The notes: a model not told the origin generated them from the sequence alone. Shown: positions 38,154 through 48,678, numbered from the stretch's first letter. The stretch is DNA of 64,000 nt from Sinobacterium caligoides (GCF_003752585.1 NZ_RKHR01000003.1:682001-746000); one strand, 5' to 3'. Translations and numbers: made by a program.

Positions 38154-41100
38154 CTATACATCATGAGTTACTTCCATCAACGGGGTTAGCCAACCCTCAA
38201 CGACTTGAACCTTATTACCTAGCGCTGGAAGTATTTCTGGGTCGACCACACCTTGAGTTGTCACTGATAATAATCGAGGCTTTATTTTCAACCATTCATC
38301 CTTAAATGGCTCCTCCATACTCTCTTCGATATCATAATAATAAGCATGCCCTGACCAATCAGGGACTGTTAGCAACACACCTTTATCCAGCAATGTCGCC
38401 CACTCACCCTCAGCCGTAGCGGTTACATGGTTAACAAATTCCTCATTATCCTCATCGACGTTCCTTTGCTGAACTGCCAACAATGCGAGCCGTATGCTTT
38501 CCTGGATGTATAAAGAGCGATCTGCCACCTTGACCGTTGCAAATCGATCCATTCCCCCCGTGTCATTTGGCTGACTCCATTGCCATGTTTTTTGCTTAGG
38601 CAATGATAGGGACATCCTATTTACAGGTGTCAGTATAGGCGCAGCAAAATAATCTGACTGTATCGACTCCAGCGCTTCTTGGTAAATTTGAGGTTCTAAA
38701 AATAGCGTTTTCTTAGGAACAACCCCAGTCGTAACATGGGTTCGAGCCTCCGGATCAATAAGCATCAATAGCTGCAACGGATCGTCTGCAAAAGATAAAC
38801 TCAGGTTCTTAACACCTTCATCATTGAATTTATCAACATAATCATGATCTTCAACATTAAAGTTTGCCGCATCAATATAGACATCACCATCCCCTTCAAC
38901 CCCCGATGGATTATCTACAGCGTCATCCATATCAGATTGAGGAAAATATCCGCGCTGTGACAGAGAACCTTCAGGCATTACTTGCCAATAACCTACCAGA
39001 CCATCGTCAAGATTATTAAATTCACCAATTTTCATCGGGAATTTCACCTGATCAAATTCCCGACAGGTTCGTCCATTATTGTCAAGATCATAACTTAACG
39101 CCGACCAGCTCTTATTAGTTTCAGGCTCTCCCATCAACTGCAAATCAATTGCTGCCCTAACAATCGCTAAAGGTTTCAACACGCCACCCTCAGCAATTTG
39201 ATGATTAAATTCAGGCTCAATATAGTTCTGTGCAGACAATATAGCTGTTTTTAACTTCGGAAAGAAATTATTACCTGATGACGCAGCAAGCAACTCACCT
39301 TGTTCAACCGTTGAGACCTCTCCTTGTTTAAAGGGCTGTAAATACGCTTTTTTATGGTCACCATAAGAGTGTAAAACGCCGTTTTTTATTAGCTTGTCCC
39401 AGAGTTTATTATCTAGTTTCTCTTTAACGATACGATTCCTACTATGAAAACTAAGAATTTTTAGTACAAAGGATTTCAAGGAATTACTAGATATCGAAGA
39501 AAGATCCTCGAAATTTCCATCCTTATTTAGCCACTCGCCATCCGAGTTCATCGATCCCAGTGCTTTACCATCAGCATCATAAATCACCAGCGTTTCATCA
39601 AAACGGTTATAACAAAGCCAGCCACTAACAGGGGTCTTCAAATCACAACCACTGACATCAATATCATCTTGCCAACGTACCGATATTCTCATCGGCTGTA
39701 AAACACGTGGTGTAACAAAACCATCATCACCACCGGTCTCACCCTGAGATATAAGCACATTGTCGCATTTGACTTCATGAAAACGCCCGAACGAATCAAT
39801 TACACGTAGCCTTGTTAGCTGATACGTACCACTTTTTATCGGTATAAAATCATGACCAAGCTTTGGCAACTTAAAACTCGTGTTATTTAATTTTTTGGCA
39901 ATACGAGTGGTTAAGTTATCGGGGAAATTATTTGGTGAAGAAAATGATAATGGGTCGAATATTTTTAACTCCGTTGCATTGCTGTACATCAGTAGGTCAT
40001 CATGCAGCCCATCGAGACTCTGCACTGTCAACGTGCTTTTATTGAAGAAATCTTTCGACTTATCAATATTTTGATCAACTTCACTTTCACCATGCTCTTC
40101 AAAATTTTCTAATTTTTTTCCAATTGACTCTTTATTTGAGAAGGCAAATAATGAGCGCCCACTTACGATTGTCGGAGTCTCTCCTATTTCAACATCGTTG
40201 CGTCTACGTGTTAGATCAACGGCTGCACTTGGTAATGAATATTGATCATCATTCAATGCTACTCGATAGCTATCTGTAATATGACTATGCGAATAGTTTT
40301 CCTGATTTGCAGTAATACTCTTCGAAAAGCTCCGCTCCGATTTTAAGGCAACCTGCCACTCCATAAACAATGGAGACCAAGGCTGCTTAGACCAATGATT
40401 CACCGAGAGTGGTGATGCCTTCCAATCCAAGCTATCAACACCTTCGCCTATCACCCAGCTCTCCAGTGTGCTTGTCGTATCGATTACCTGGCACTTCAAA
40501 GATGCATCTGCACCATGACGATCACTGTGCTGAACAATATCACCAGAGATCAATAAAGAAGGCGGCACCGCCTTCCAATAACGAGGACCAGGAACTTTCA
40601 GCAGAACCTGCTCCACTAGGATCTCAGTAATTCCAGCACTTTTCATGAAGTCAACAAAATTACTGTTTATAATGCACTTCAGTTGCTCTTTATTCTCAAC
40701 CTGATCACCCACAGCCTCAATCTGGCTTGCTAGATGAACAATCTCTGCTTCACATTCCTCTAGCTTCGGTAAGGTATCTCGCTCGATCATATAACGTACT
40801 TTCTCGGGATCAGGGTAAGCACTACTATCAGCATCCTTAGGGTGCAAGCAAAGCATGTACTTACTCCAGTCGTTATACAACTGGCGACGATAAGACTGCC
40901 TGCTATTGATACAGCCATTCATTTGCTGCTGAAGAGAGTTGATCTTTTTTAGTAGCGGGGCATTTTCTTTTTTAAATACATGAAAAAGTGCTTTAGCGCT
41001 TTCTCGAAGCTCATCATCGACATTAATGCTATTAAACAAGCTACCTTCGTCTATGTATTCCCACAACATACCTGAGTCAACTGGTTTAAACTCCTCCTTA

Positions 41101-42185
41101 TGGCGCGCTTTTTTCAATCGATCGATAAAGTCAACATTTGTCCCAGTAATATCATCGGTATAGAGCAACGCCTGTAATTGATTCTCGATCTGTGTCTCTA
41201 GCTTGGTGCTACCTTCAGCCAATGTTTTCGATAGATAAGATGAAACGGCCTCATAAGGGCTTTTTGCCAAACAGACTTCTGTCTCGGAGAAACGAGCTGA
41301 ATCATTGAGCAACATATCTTCTGGTGCCGTCTCTACATCAAATTCGACCATACCAAAACAAACCATACGCTCTGTTTTGCTGTCTGCTGTAGAGCCACTA
41401 ATAACGTCCCAGTCTGCAATATCTTTCGCTTTACTAACAACATCATCTAGGTCGAAGTTTAACTTATTATGTACGAAATCATTCTCAGCTTTGCTAAACC
41501 AACCATAAACCTTGTAGTCATAGTTAAGTACTTCTTTATTTCCAACAATATCGGGATCGTAAGCACCAAATACACTATATGAGTCTGTGTATAACGCGGA
41601 GAAATAAGGCGTTCCCCAGCCTAGCGCAGTCAACTCTTCAAGATAATAGTTCTTAGACTTGTCTTCTTCTAACCAAGCTCCCAACTCTACTTGACGACCG
41701 ATGTAACAAAACGGGGTGTTTTTTACATTCTCTTTTCGGTCTTCAATATTGAGCTTATTGGGTATACAAATAGCTCGCTTCGGCTTATCGCCCTCTGGAT
41801 GGATATAGTCACTCTCAACAACCCACGTTTTTTTATCCTCTGTATTTGTTTTATGCTGCCGAACAACCAACCAACGGTTAGGCACTGTAGGCATATCAAT
41901 AGAAGGCTTATTATTGCCATCTTTACCATAATGATCATTGATCTCACCTTTCGTGAGAGCATCTGGCATACTCCAGTGTAAATGCACGCCCGCCGGATGG
42001 CTCGCATGGTTATTAAAGGCGTCGCGTGCAATAGAGGAAGCAATATTTGCGACACCTGCTGAGATATCTTGCTTCTCTGCATTTTGATATGGCAACAAAC
42101 TAAAGTCGTCTTGGGTCGCCACCGCTGAAACAAGATTGTCGCATACAAGGGCATCTACCTTAATTGGAACACATAAAAAACTCAT
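38154..42185 (-). CDS. Very large protein of unknown function (1343 aa)
   Basis: I do not assign a known family to this protein with confidence. Near the N-terminus it has GVHLHWSMPDALTKG (residues 66-80) and PTVPNRWLVVR (99-109), striking tryptophan/histidine motifs that look conserved. A helical stretch at about 410-510 (KKINSLQQQMNGCINSRQSY) may form a coiled coil. The rest is mixed beta with many Asp, Asn and Trp. There is no signal peptide or membrane helix. Its start overlaps the stop of the 819-aa gene by 4 bp (ATGA), so the two are probably translationally coupled and may act together. GC is lower than in the core genes to the left. Confidence 0.85.
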   Translation of the reverse strand: MSFLCVPIKVDALVCDNLVSAVATQDDFSLLPYQNAEKQDISAGVANIASSIARDAFNNHASHPAGVHLHWSMPDALTKGEINDHYGKDGNNKPSIDMPTVPNRWLVVRQHKTNTEDKKTWVVESDYIHPEGDKPKRAICIPNKLNIEDRKENVKNTPFCYIGRQVELGAWLEEDKSKNYYLEELTALGWGTPYFSALYTDSYSVFGAYDPDIVGNKEVLNYDYKVYGWFSKAENDFVHNKLNFDLDDVVSKAKDIADWDVISGSTADSKTERMVCFGMVEFDVETAPEDMLLNDSARFSETEVCLAKSPYEAVSSYLSKTLAEGSTKLETQIENQLQALLYTDDITGTNVDFIDRLKKARHKEEFKPVDSGMLWEYIDEGSLFNSINVDDELRESAKALFHVFKKENAPLLKKINSLQQQMNGCINSRQSYRRQLYNDWSKYMLCLHPKDADSSAYPDPEKVRYMIERDTLPKLEECEAEIVHLASQIEAVGDQVENKEQLKCIINSNFVDFMKSAGITEILVEQVLLKVPGPRYWKAVPPSLLISGDIVQHSDRHGADASLKCQVIDTTSTLESWVIGEGVDSLDWKASPLSVNHWSKQPWSPLFMEWQVALKSERSFSKSITANQENYSHSHITDSYRVALNDDQYSLPSAAVDLTRRRNDVEIGETPTIVSGRSLFAFSNKESIGKKLENFEEHGESEVDQNIDKSKDFFNKSTLTVQSLDGLHDDLLMYSNATELKIFDPLSFSSPNNFPDNLTTRIAKKLNNTSFKLPKLGHDFIPIKSGTYQLTRLRVIDSFGRFHEVKCDNVLISQGETGGDDGFVTPRVLQPMRISVRWQDDIDVSGCDLKTPVSGWLCYNRFDETLVIYDADGKALGSMNSDGEWLNKDGNFEDLSSISSNSLKSFVLKILSFHSRNRIVKEKLDNKLWDKLIKNGVLHSYGDHKKAYLQPFKQGEVSTVEQGELLAASSGNNFFPKLKTAILSAQNYIEPEFNHQIAEGGVLKPLAIVRAAIDLQLMGEPETNKSWSALSYDLDNNGRTCREFDQVKFPMKIGEFNNLDDGLVGYWQVMPEGSLSQRGYFPQSDMDDAVDNPSGVEGDGDVYIDAANFNVEDHDYVDKFNDEGVKNLSLSFADDPLQLLMLIDPEARTHVTTGVVPKKTLFLEPQIYQEALESIQSDYFAAPILTPVNRMSLSLPKQKTWQWSQPNDTGGMDRFATVKVADRSLYIQESIRLALLAVQQRNVDEDNEEFVNHVTATAEGEWATLLDKGVLLTVPDWSGHAYYYDIEESMEEPFKDEWLKIKPRLLSVTTQGVVDPEILPALGNKVQVVEGWLTPLMEVTHDV

Positions 42186-44641
42186 TGGTCATCTCCAGAT
42201 TTCATCTCATCACCTACGGTAAACTCGACCTGCGCCTCACCCTCAAGCATAAAACGGCTCATTCTTGCCGAGTTAAACCCTTGGCTATCTAAGCTTTTCT
42301 TGAATTCGGAATTTACATCCGTATTTCTACATGCCTTCAACTCTGTAACAATATCACTAGCAAGCTCTGTCATATCGATGACTGCTAATGATTTATCCCT
42401 CATCGGTACTGCTAAGTTATCAATCACAGTCTTACCCGAAAGCTTGATTGACTTGGTGAAAACTGGTGCAGTAGCACTATTATTAAAATTTGCACCGTAA
42501 TGCAAACTCTCTGGAGGAAGTGACAGCGAGACATAGTCAAACCCTTCCTTGGTCAAATACAAAAATGACTCTCTATCAAGCCTCTGCTTATACATGATCT
42601 TTTTTTCTTTGAAGCTTTCGATAAAGTCGGCATACCCTTCCTTTTCTTTCGCTTTAAACCCCTCTAAATTAATTTCAGCAGTTACTTCCGCATCGCTAAG
42701 GTTACGAAACTTAGCCTGTAACTCCGGATAAGCCCAAACAATATCTGAGCGCAAGATCGCACCATATTGTGGAATCTGCTCTTGCATAGATGTGTCGTTA
42801 TAGAGTTCTTTAAATAACTCTGCAGTAATTTTTGGTCGTCCATTAAGTGACAGGGCACCTAACCATAAACTCTGCACCCATTTTGGATCTACGTTAAAGG
42901 TTCGCAAAGCCCTCTCTGGTAGAAGATCAGGCTCAGCAATAAGATTCCAACGTGGTATTGACTCAAAACTGACCAATTTGACCAGCCAAGATTTAATCAT
43001 TTTCAACTGTGCATCTGCTGCCTCTGGAATCAACTTTGCGTACGGTAGATTTTCAATATAAATACCCGTTTCGCCAACAGCCTTTCGCCTTTCATCGTCG
43101 GTCAACTTCAGTTCGATATAACGTGCTTTAGCGCGTTTATATTGCGACAGAGCCTTGCAATACTTATTATTTTTAAATGACAACATCCGCCCTAACTCAT
43201 AGGCAGATGAGTAGCTAATATCAAACATGCCGTCGGCATCAAAATAACACAGCAGCCTATCCGCATCCGTAGCTATCTGCTCATTTTTCTCTAGCGCTAA
43301 TTCGTTATCGTTGAGTGCTATCTGATTTATCGGCACAACCTCATTCGGCACCAATGGTCCTCGATACCATGAAATCGATTGATCTCCTTGACGAAAGCGA
43401 TGTGGCAATGCGACATAGCCTGCATTTAATCGGTCAATAAAACACTCGTTTGACGTTCCCATGAGAGGCGATATTTTATTTTTTGGCATGCGTAGTGAAT
43501 CCACATCCAAGGCCTTTGAGCGCTGCTCAAAATTTACCTTTTCTTCCGTGCAGTTAAACCACCAAGACGTCAATACGACTATTCGCATCATATCGCCATC
43601 ATTAAGGCTATCAATTTCCTCTCTGTTTTCTTCCTTTAGGTATCCCTCCAGTGAAACAACATAACAATTGTTTCGTGTTCCTTCAGGAAAAATAGTGCTA
43701 TCTGACTGAGCAAAACGGTTTGACATCAAGACAGACAGTTCCCGCTTCAAACTCGATACTTTTAACCTGTTTTTCCCGTCATCGCCGTCGATCAAGTCCA
43801 ATAGGAGATCACCCTTCTCAGGGTCATTAACCAGCCAACTACTCTTTCTAGCTAGCTGATCAATTTTCACAGCACTATCAGGGAGGTGCAGATTCTCCCT
43901 CAAATAATCTGTTAATTCGACCCTACTGTCCTCCCCTTTCTTCGGTGCTTCAGCCGAACCATTACCTGGGTAGAACTGTTTATCCAATTCATTTAAAGCT
44001 GCGGCATCAAAATATTCATTCGCATCGTTTGTTGCTTGCCAGCGACGCCTGACGTGAGATAGGTAATTGTTTTGAGATTTATCTTGCCAAAGCAACGTAT
44101 TAAAAAAGGATTTCTTAATAGTAATTGTCTGTACAACTCTATCCGCAACTTCAGAGTCACCTTCTTTCAAGGAGATATCCGCCATTAGCGAATCGTACTG
44201 GCCCTTAGGGAAATACGCATCGCCAGACCTTAGATCCTTAATCGCACACGGCACAACCGCTGTCGCTAACCCCTGCTGCACATCACCATCATGCACATTC
44301 ATCAGATATATCCAGGGCTCGTAATTTTCCTTGGTGCTACTTGCTTGTTCGTGATCATAAGCAGAACGAATCCAAGGTAGGGTGCCTTGGTTAAATGAGA
44401 TGTGAGGCAGCGTATCAGAAAAATCACCTGTTTCACCCGATGGCGGATAGCGGGCAAATATCGCTTCGTCTCCGACACTAACGCGCGTCCCTGCCACGAG
44501 TAGGTTAACCTCCGTGCTCTCTTTCAACTTTTGATCACTCTTCGGCCCGCCAAAATCATGATCAACAGTAAAAGTATATTTACCCGCCTCGAGTTTAGGC
44601 TTTCTATAATCGATAAATTGTAATTGGTCATCAGTCATCAT
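42182..44641 (-). CDS. Large protein of unknown function (819 aa)
   Basis: No known family is assigned. It includes SISWYRGPLVP (residues 422-432) and ADRLLCYFDADGMFDISYSS followed by AYELGRML (about 460-487), which look like a conserved core. It is rich in charged residues, has no signal peptide or membrane helix, and is probably cytoplasmic unless exported by a dedicated route. The stop overlaps the start of the 1343-aa gene (ATGA). Upstream is the DUF6603-like gene, 134 bp away. Confidence 0.85.
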   Translation of the reverse strand: MMTDDQLQFIDYRKPKLEAGKYTFTVDHDFGGPKSDQKLKESTEVNLLVAGTRVSVGDEAIFARYPPSGETGDFSDTLPHISFNQGTLPWIRSAYDHEQASSTKENYEPWIYLMNVHDGDVQQGLATAVVPCAIKDLRSGDAYFPKGQYDSLMADISLKEGDSEVADRVVQTITIKKSFFNTLLWQDKSQNNYLSHVRRRWQATNDANEYFDAAALNELDKQFYPGNGSAEAPKKGEDSRVELTDYLRENLHLPDSAVKIDQLARKSSWLVNDPEKGDLLLDLIDGDDGKNRLKVSSLKRELSVLMSNRFAQSDSTIFPEGTRNNCYVVSLEGYLKEENREEIDSLNDGDMMRIVVLTSWWFNCTEEKVNFEQRSKALDVDSLRMPKNKISPLMGTSNECFIDRLNAGYVALPHRFRQGDQSISWYRGPLVPNEVVPINQIALNDNELALEKNEQIATDADRLLCYFDADGMFDISYSSAYELGRMLSFKNNKYCKALSQYKRAKARYIELKLTDDERRKAVGETGIYIENLPYAKLIPEAADAQLKMIKSWLVKLVSFESIPRWNLIAEPDLLPERALRTFNVDPKWVQSLWLGALSLNGRPKITAELFKELYNDTSMQEQIPQYGAILRSDIVWAYPELQAKFRNLSDAEVTAEINLEGFKAKEKEGYADFIESFKEKKIMYKQRLDRESFLYLTKEGFDYVSLSLPPESLHYGANFNNSATAPVFTKSIKLSGKTVIDNLAVPMRDKSLAVIDMTELASDIVTELKACRNTDVNSEFKKSLDSQGFNSARMSRFMLEGEAQVEFTVGDEMKSGDDQ

Positions 44642-44775
44642 AAGGTTCCATCAATAGATATGGGCAGATCAGCTAATGCGATCTGCGCAAGTCAAACATT
44701 GCTAGTTTTAAACTCAATGCAGCGCCGGTATATAAGAAAAACTTAAAGAAAAGCAATACCGAAGTGCACTATTAA

Positions 44776-47679
44776 TTATGCTGCTATTAGTATTTGCGGA
44801 CTTCCTATAAAGGTTGCCTCGAGTTCATCTCTAATTTTTTCTGTCCCTATTGGAGTAGCAACATCAAAAAAGTTAGCAATGTCTTGTCGCCGAGCAATAA
44901 CAATTTCGTCATTCAAGCTATTCTTGATATCTTTATATATTGTCGCATCCGTTTCTTTTAGCTCTCCTTCAACTCCCCCTCCCCATTGCCAGTATGGGTC
45001 GTTCTCAGTAAGGTCTTCGAACTTAAACTCATCAGCATCAATCGCCTCAGTAAAACCTGGAGGCTTTCCTGGTGCACTGACAATTTTGCTGCCTGATAGT
45101 AAGCGTAACATCGTTTCTTTCTGATCAATTTTCGCAACAAACTGATCGCCGTAAACTGCCTTAGGGAAAGCTTTTTCAACCTTAGTTGCCACAAAGTCAC
45201 TGCCCGCATCAGAATGACAAGCAATCGACATTGTCCATCCAGAGACGCTTGGCATGCTATCTTGTGGCCCCATTGGAGCAAGGTGGAAGTCTTCACCTCT
45301 GAGCGTATAAGTGCTAGAGCCTTCGTTACTTAGCGTCACGGTATTAACAGGAATAGAACCGCCTATATTCAGCTCAACCTCATCAGGGTCGACAATGTGC
45401 CACAGCTTATCTTCACTTTCTACGCTGCCGAGATCACCTTTAGTAATGCTTATTTCTGCAAAACTATTGTCTGAATCAGCCTCTGGTAGCGCAATATAAG
45501 ATTCTTTGAATTCAGACCACTCAATCGCTTTAGGCACGTTAGCACTGCTGCCCCCGAAACGAACTGTAAAGCCAAATACCCACCAATTTATCACAGCTTT
45601 ACCAGTAAAGTCTGGCCCCCAAACATGCAAGTCTGCACCTAGCTCTGCTGTTACTGTCCACGAACCAAACCAGCCAAAGTCTATCTCAACTGATGCTCCA
45701 ACCAGAACGTAGAATCGAGCATCATAATAGAACGGTTTCCAAGAGAGAAGAAAATCCATGCCCGCTTTAAAGTAGGCCTGTAACGAACCAGAAGCATAAA
45801 CAGCCTCTATGTTACCGCCTGTCATGATCGCCACAGGGGTGAGTGCTGCATACATCCCCCCCTTCATTAACAGGTTATGACAAACCTGCCAGCGGAAGCC
45901 TAATCGTGGTACATCCGGGTAGTGATCAGGTTTATTGAACCTAGGATGATAGCCCCCCATCGAAACAACAAAATCACCTTCATGAGGGCCATCAAACCAA
46001 GAATGAAATGAGAAGCCGCCCGTCAATTTACAGTCTTTTGACAGCACATAACTATTGTCAGTCAATACCGCATCAACCGTCAGTACCCCCTCACTAGGTA
46101 CAAACGCCACCTTATAGTTCATATCAATATTAACGACAGCGCAGTTAGCAGAGCCAAGTGCAGGAGGCAGCGTCATCACTGAGTTACCGGCAAGATACAC
46201 CCCAAGGTGCTCACCAAACTCAACCATCAATACGGCCACAGAGGTGATCAGCTCAAAGGTTGAGAACTTTACCCCTGCTGCAATAAGGTATTGTCCTTCT
46301 GTCGCAGGTAGATAAGCACTTAAGTTTTTCGCCTGCTGTTTAAGGTTTTCTAAAGCTTCGACACCTTTCGTGCTGTTGTTTGTCGGGTCTTTTAATGCTT
46401 TAACTAACGGAAAATGGTGAATCTCATTGATATGAGGTAGCTTTATTCCCCGGTTGTAACCGAAGCCTAACGCTAAACCTTTAACAAAAAATGCTGGGAT
46501 ACCGCCAATGGGGTAGTTAATTGCAAGATAGGCAAATAATGATGTTTTTCCACTTGGCAGCTTAGAGTAAGCCCCCAGCGCAGTTAACGAGATTGTTTTC
46601 GCCTTTATCGATACTTGCCCAAGGTACTCATCACAGATGACACCATTCACCTCGTTCTCATTACGTAAAAGCCCACCGGCAAGTTCAAAACCGCCAGCCT
46701 TCATATCAATAAATAGCCCAGATAAATCGAAGCCAATGCTGCTACCTAAACTTGAAATACCTCCGCTCATCAGCTGCGCAAAGTCAAGAGACAGCTGCAT
46801 ATCCATCAAATACATTTGGAAATTAGCAAGGTTTAGCGCGCCGTCTAGAGCGAGAACAATATCACCATCTTTGTATGATAGGCCAAGACCACTGATCGCA
46901 ATTGGACCAAAATTACGTCCCACTTTCGCTGATGTTGTCTTCGGTAGCTGCGCTTTTGTTGCAGCCTCTTGACTACCACCCTTGGCATCGCCAAGCGGAA
47001 TCGTTAGTGGTATGACCTGCTTATCCAGCGTCACATTGACTGACGCCGAAACACCTGCTGATATTTTTCTCTCTTTGATCGCCGAAGCTTTCTTTTGCTC
47101 ATCAGTTAAGCACCCTTCGATCAGCGTAACAAGCTCTTGCTTTTCAAAATCTTTCGTGGCGTAGACTATTGAGGCACCCAACGCCATAGGAGGCAGCTCA
47201 TCCGCCTCAACTAACGGCATTATTCCAGCTAAATCGACAGAGCTTTTGCAAGTCACTGACAGCACTGTCTCTCGATTATTATTTTTCGTTGTCGATAGAA
47301 GTTGTACATCAAGGTGCTCAGTTCCCACATTGAGCCAGCCTGCACTTAACCCCGTATGCCAACTGAATTCACAGTCTTCAATAGTAATATCAAGCAGTGT
47401 CGATAGAGGATCTTGCAATTCTAAGCCGAAATTAGTGACTAAATCCTTTAGATTAATCCCACCTCCCTCTAAGCTTAATTCTTTGGCTGTGCTATCACTG
47501 ACATAATCTTTAAACTCGTCTGCTGTCAACGAGCCATTGTATAATTTGAATTTATTATCTTCTGTGTCTGTAATCTTAATCTTAGGAACAACTATGGTGT
47601 CGCCAACGCTAAGGCAGAGAGCAATTGATGTCTCCAGACCGTCGGATGAAGTCGATTTTTTTTCTTTTGGTAGAGACAT
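44776..47679 (-). CDS. DUF6603-like large beta protein (967 aa)
   Basis: The region of about residues 265-710 resembles the DUF6603 family as I recall it: FVKGLALGFGYNRGIKLP (398-415), GGYHPRFNKPDHYPDVPRLG (575-594), LLSWKPFYYDARFYVLVG (644-661) and LGADLHVWGPDFTGKA (680-695). Long alternating hydrophobic/polar strands suggest an extended amphipathic beta structure. The function of the family is unknown to me. AGGAG lies before the ATG. There is no signal peptide. It is second in the cluster, followed by the 819-aa gene. Confidence 0.75.
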   Translation of the reverse strand: MSLPKEKKSTSSDGLETSIALCLSVGDTIVVPKIKITDTEDNKFKLYNGSLTADEFKDYVSDSTAKELSLEGGGINLKDLVTNFGLELQDPLSTLLDITIEDCEFSWHTGLSAGWLNVGTEHLDVQLLSTTKNNNRETVLSVTCKSSVDLAGIMPLVEADELPPMALGASIVYATKDFEKQELVTLIEGCLTDEQKKASAIKERKISAGVSASVNVTLDKQVIPLTIPLGDAKGGSQEAATKAQLPKTTSAKVGRNFGPIAISGLGLSYKDGDIVLALDGALNLANFQMYLMDMQLSLDFAQLMSGGISSLGSSIGFDLSGLFIDMKAGGFELAGGLLRNENEVNGVICDEYLGQVSIKAKTISLTALGAYSKLPSGKTSLFAYLAINYPIGGIPAFFVKGLALGFGYNRGIKLPHINEIHHFPLVKALKDPTNNSTKGVEALENLKQQAKNLSAYLPATEGQYLIAAGVKFSTFELITSVAVLMVEFGEHLGVYLAGNSVMTLPPALGSANCAVVNIDMNYKVAFVPSEGVLTVDAVLTDNSYVLSKDCKLTGGFSFHSWFDGPHEGDFVVSMGGYHPRFNKPDHYPDVPRLGFRWQVCHNLLMKGGMYAALTPVAIMTGGNIEAVYASGSLQAYFKAGMDFLLSWKPFYYDARFYVLVGASVEIDFGWFGSWTVTAELGADLHVWGPDFTGKAVINWWVFGFTVRFGGSSANVPKAIEWSEFKESYIALPEADSDNSFAEISITKGDLGSVESEDKLWHIVDPDEVELNIGGSIPVNTVTLSNEGSSTYTLRGEDFHLAPMGPQDSMPSVSGWTMSIACHSDAGSDFVATKVEKAFPKAVYGDQFVAKIDQKETMLRLLSGSKIVSAPGKPPGFTEAIDADEFKFEDLTENDPYWQWGGGVEGELKETDATIYKDIKNSLNDEIVIARRQDIANFFDVATPIGTEKIRDELEATFIGSPQILIAA

Positions 47680-47786
47680 TCATATTCTCCTGAAAAATAA
47701 AGTAAAGCGTGGCACTAAAAAAATAGCGGCAGAAGCACTTAGACTCCCGCAACTATTTTAAGCATTGATATCAGAGCACTGCTTGA

Positions 47787-48278
47787 TTAAGCAGGCATAT
47801 TAGAAACTCGAAGGAAGAGACCTTTAAGCTTGATATTACCAAACAAATCACCTGTGCCTTCACCCCACGTCATTGAAACACCGACATCATAGTCTGGCGT
47901 TCTCGGCTCTGCGATAGGAGTTGCCGTTTCACTTTTCACACCATTAGTAATTACGTACTCTTCAGTGGGCGGAATAAACAGATGGAATCGCTCCACAGCC
48001 AAAACACCGTCACCAAGCAACGTAAGACCACCGCTTAGAATGGGGATATCCCCCACTGCTTCCTTTAATTCAGCATAGGTATAGTCAGCTTTTAACGCAT
48101 GAGTAACATCGTCAAATATGTCTTTCACTGCACCCAACTCGACCCGCCCTGGTAGGCTACAATCTAAACCTTTTGTCTTAACCTCAGTAATCGCAGTTGC
48201 TGGATTAAGCGCGACCTCTTTGCCACCAAATTCAAAAGCGACACCACAATATACATTAGCCTTTCTTTCCGTAGTCAT
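47787..48278 (-). CDS. Small protein of unknown function, first gene of the cluster
   Basis: This protein of about 163 residues has no recognised domain. It has Gly-rich beta-like stretches (ILSGGLTLLGDGVLAVERFH) and ends LKGLFLRVSNMPA. The ATG at 48278 is used because GTGAGAG lies before it, while the in-frame GTG at 48290 overlaps that ribosome site. It lies 107 bp upstream of the DUF6603-like gene on the same strand and so probably heads the transcript. The ILSGGLTL/FGNIKLKGLFLRV stretches resemble strands of the DUF6603-like protein. Confidence 0.75.
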   Translation of the reverse strand: MTTERKANVYCGVAFEFGGKEVALNPATAITEVKTKGLDCSLPGRVELGAVKDIFDDVTHALKADYTYAELKEAVGDIPILSGGLTLLGDGVLAVERFHLFIPPTEEYVITNGVKSETATPIAEPRTPDYDVGVSMTWGEGTGDLFGNIKLKGLFLRVSNMPA

Positions 48279-48290
48279 AACAACTCTCAC

Positions 48291-48651
48291 TTATTAATAA
48301 ATTTTTGTTTTACGACAAACACAAAGTTCGCCGTACGAAACAAATATTAATTAGAAAGAGGTGATCTCACTCGGCTTAAAACAGGGTCGTTGCGGACTAA
48401 CATCTTTAGGTGGGTTAACTATAATTAACAGCTATACCATTCAGCACAAAAACAAGGCAAAACACTGATAAAACAGGACAATGTGTGGCGAACACATTAA
48501 TGAATGTTTATTTATAACGGAGCTTAGCTCTGAATTTTTATTAAACTTTCTTATCGCTAGATGGCTTTCTGACCCTTTATCTATAATAACAGCAAATATA
48601 TATTTTTTATTAAAGGGGGGAATGAGTAATCAATAAACTTTCAAGGCTAAC
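48291..48651. other. Intergenic region upstream of the large-protein cluster
   Basis: These 360 bp of AT-rich DNA should carry the promoter of the six-gene cluster (minus strand). No ORF was found, and I could not choose a promoter. Confidence 0.55.
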
Positions 48652-48678
48652 ATTGCACTGACTTCTTATCAGTGCAAT
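48652..48678 (-). terminator. Hairpin after the K+ channel gene
   Basis: ATTGCACTGA / TCAGTGCAAT forms a perfect 10-bp stem with a 7-nt loop, 26 bp past the stop. No T-run follows. Confidence 0.5.

Noticed and set aside
41691..42154. Overlapping ORFs inside the 1343-aa gene
   Set aside because: Alternative frames of a long real gene, without a ribosome site or domain.
33736..48278. Prophage or contractile injection system
   Set aside because: Only a tail-collar domain is present; no capsid, portal, terminase, sheath, tube, baseplate, AAA ATPase, lysis gene or integrase was found.
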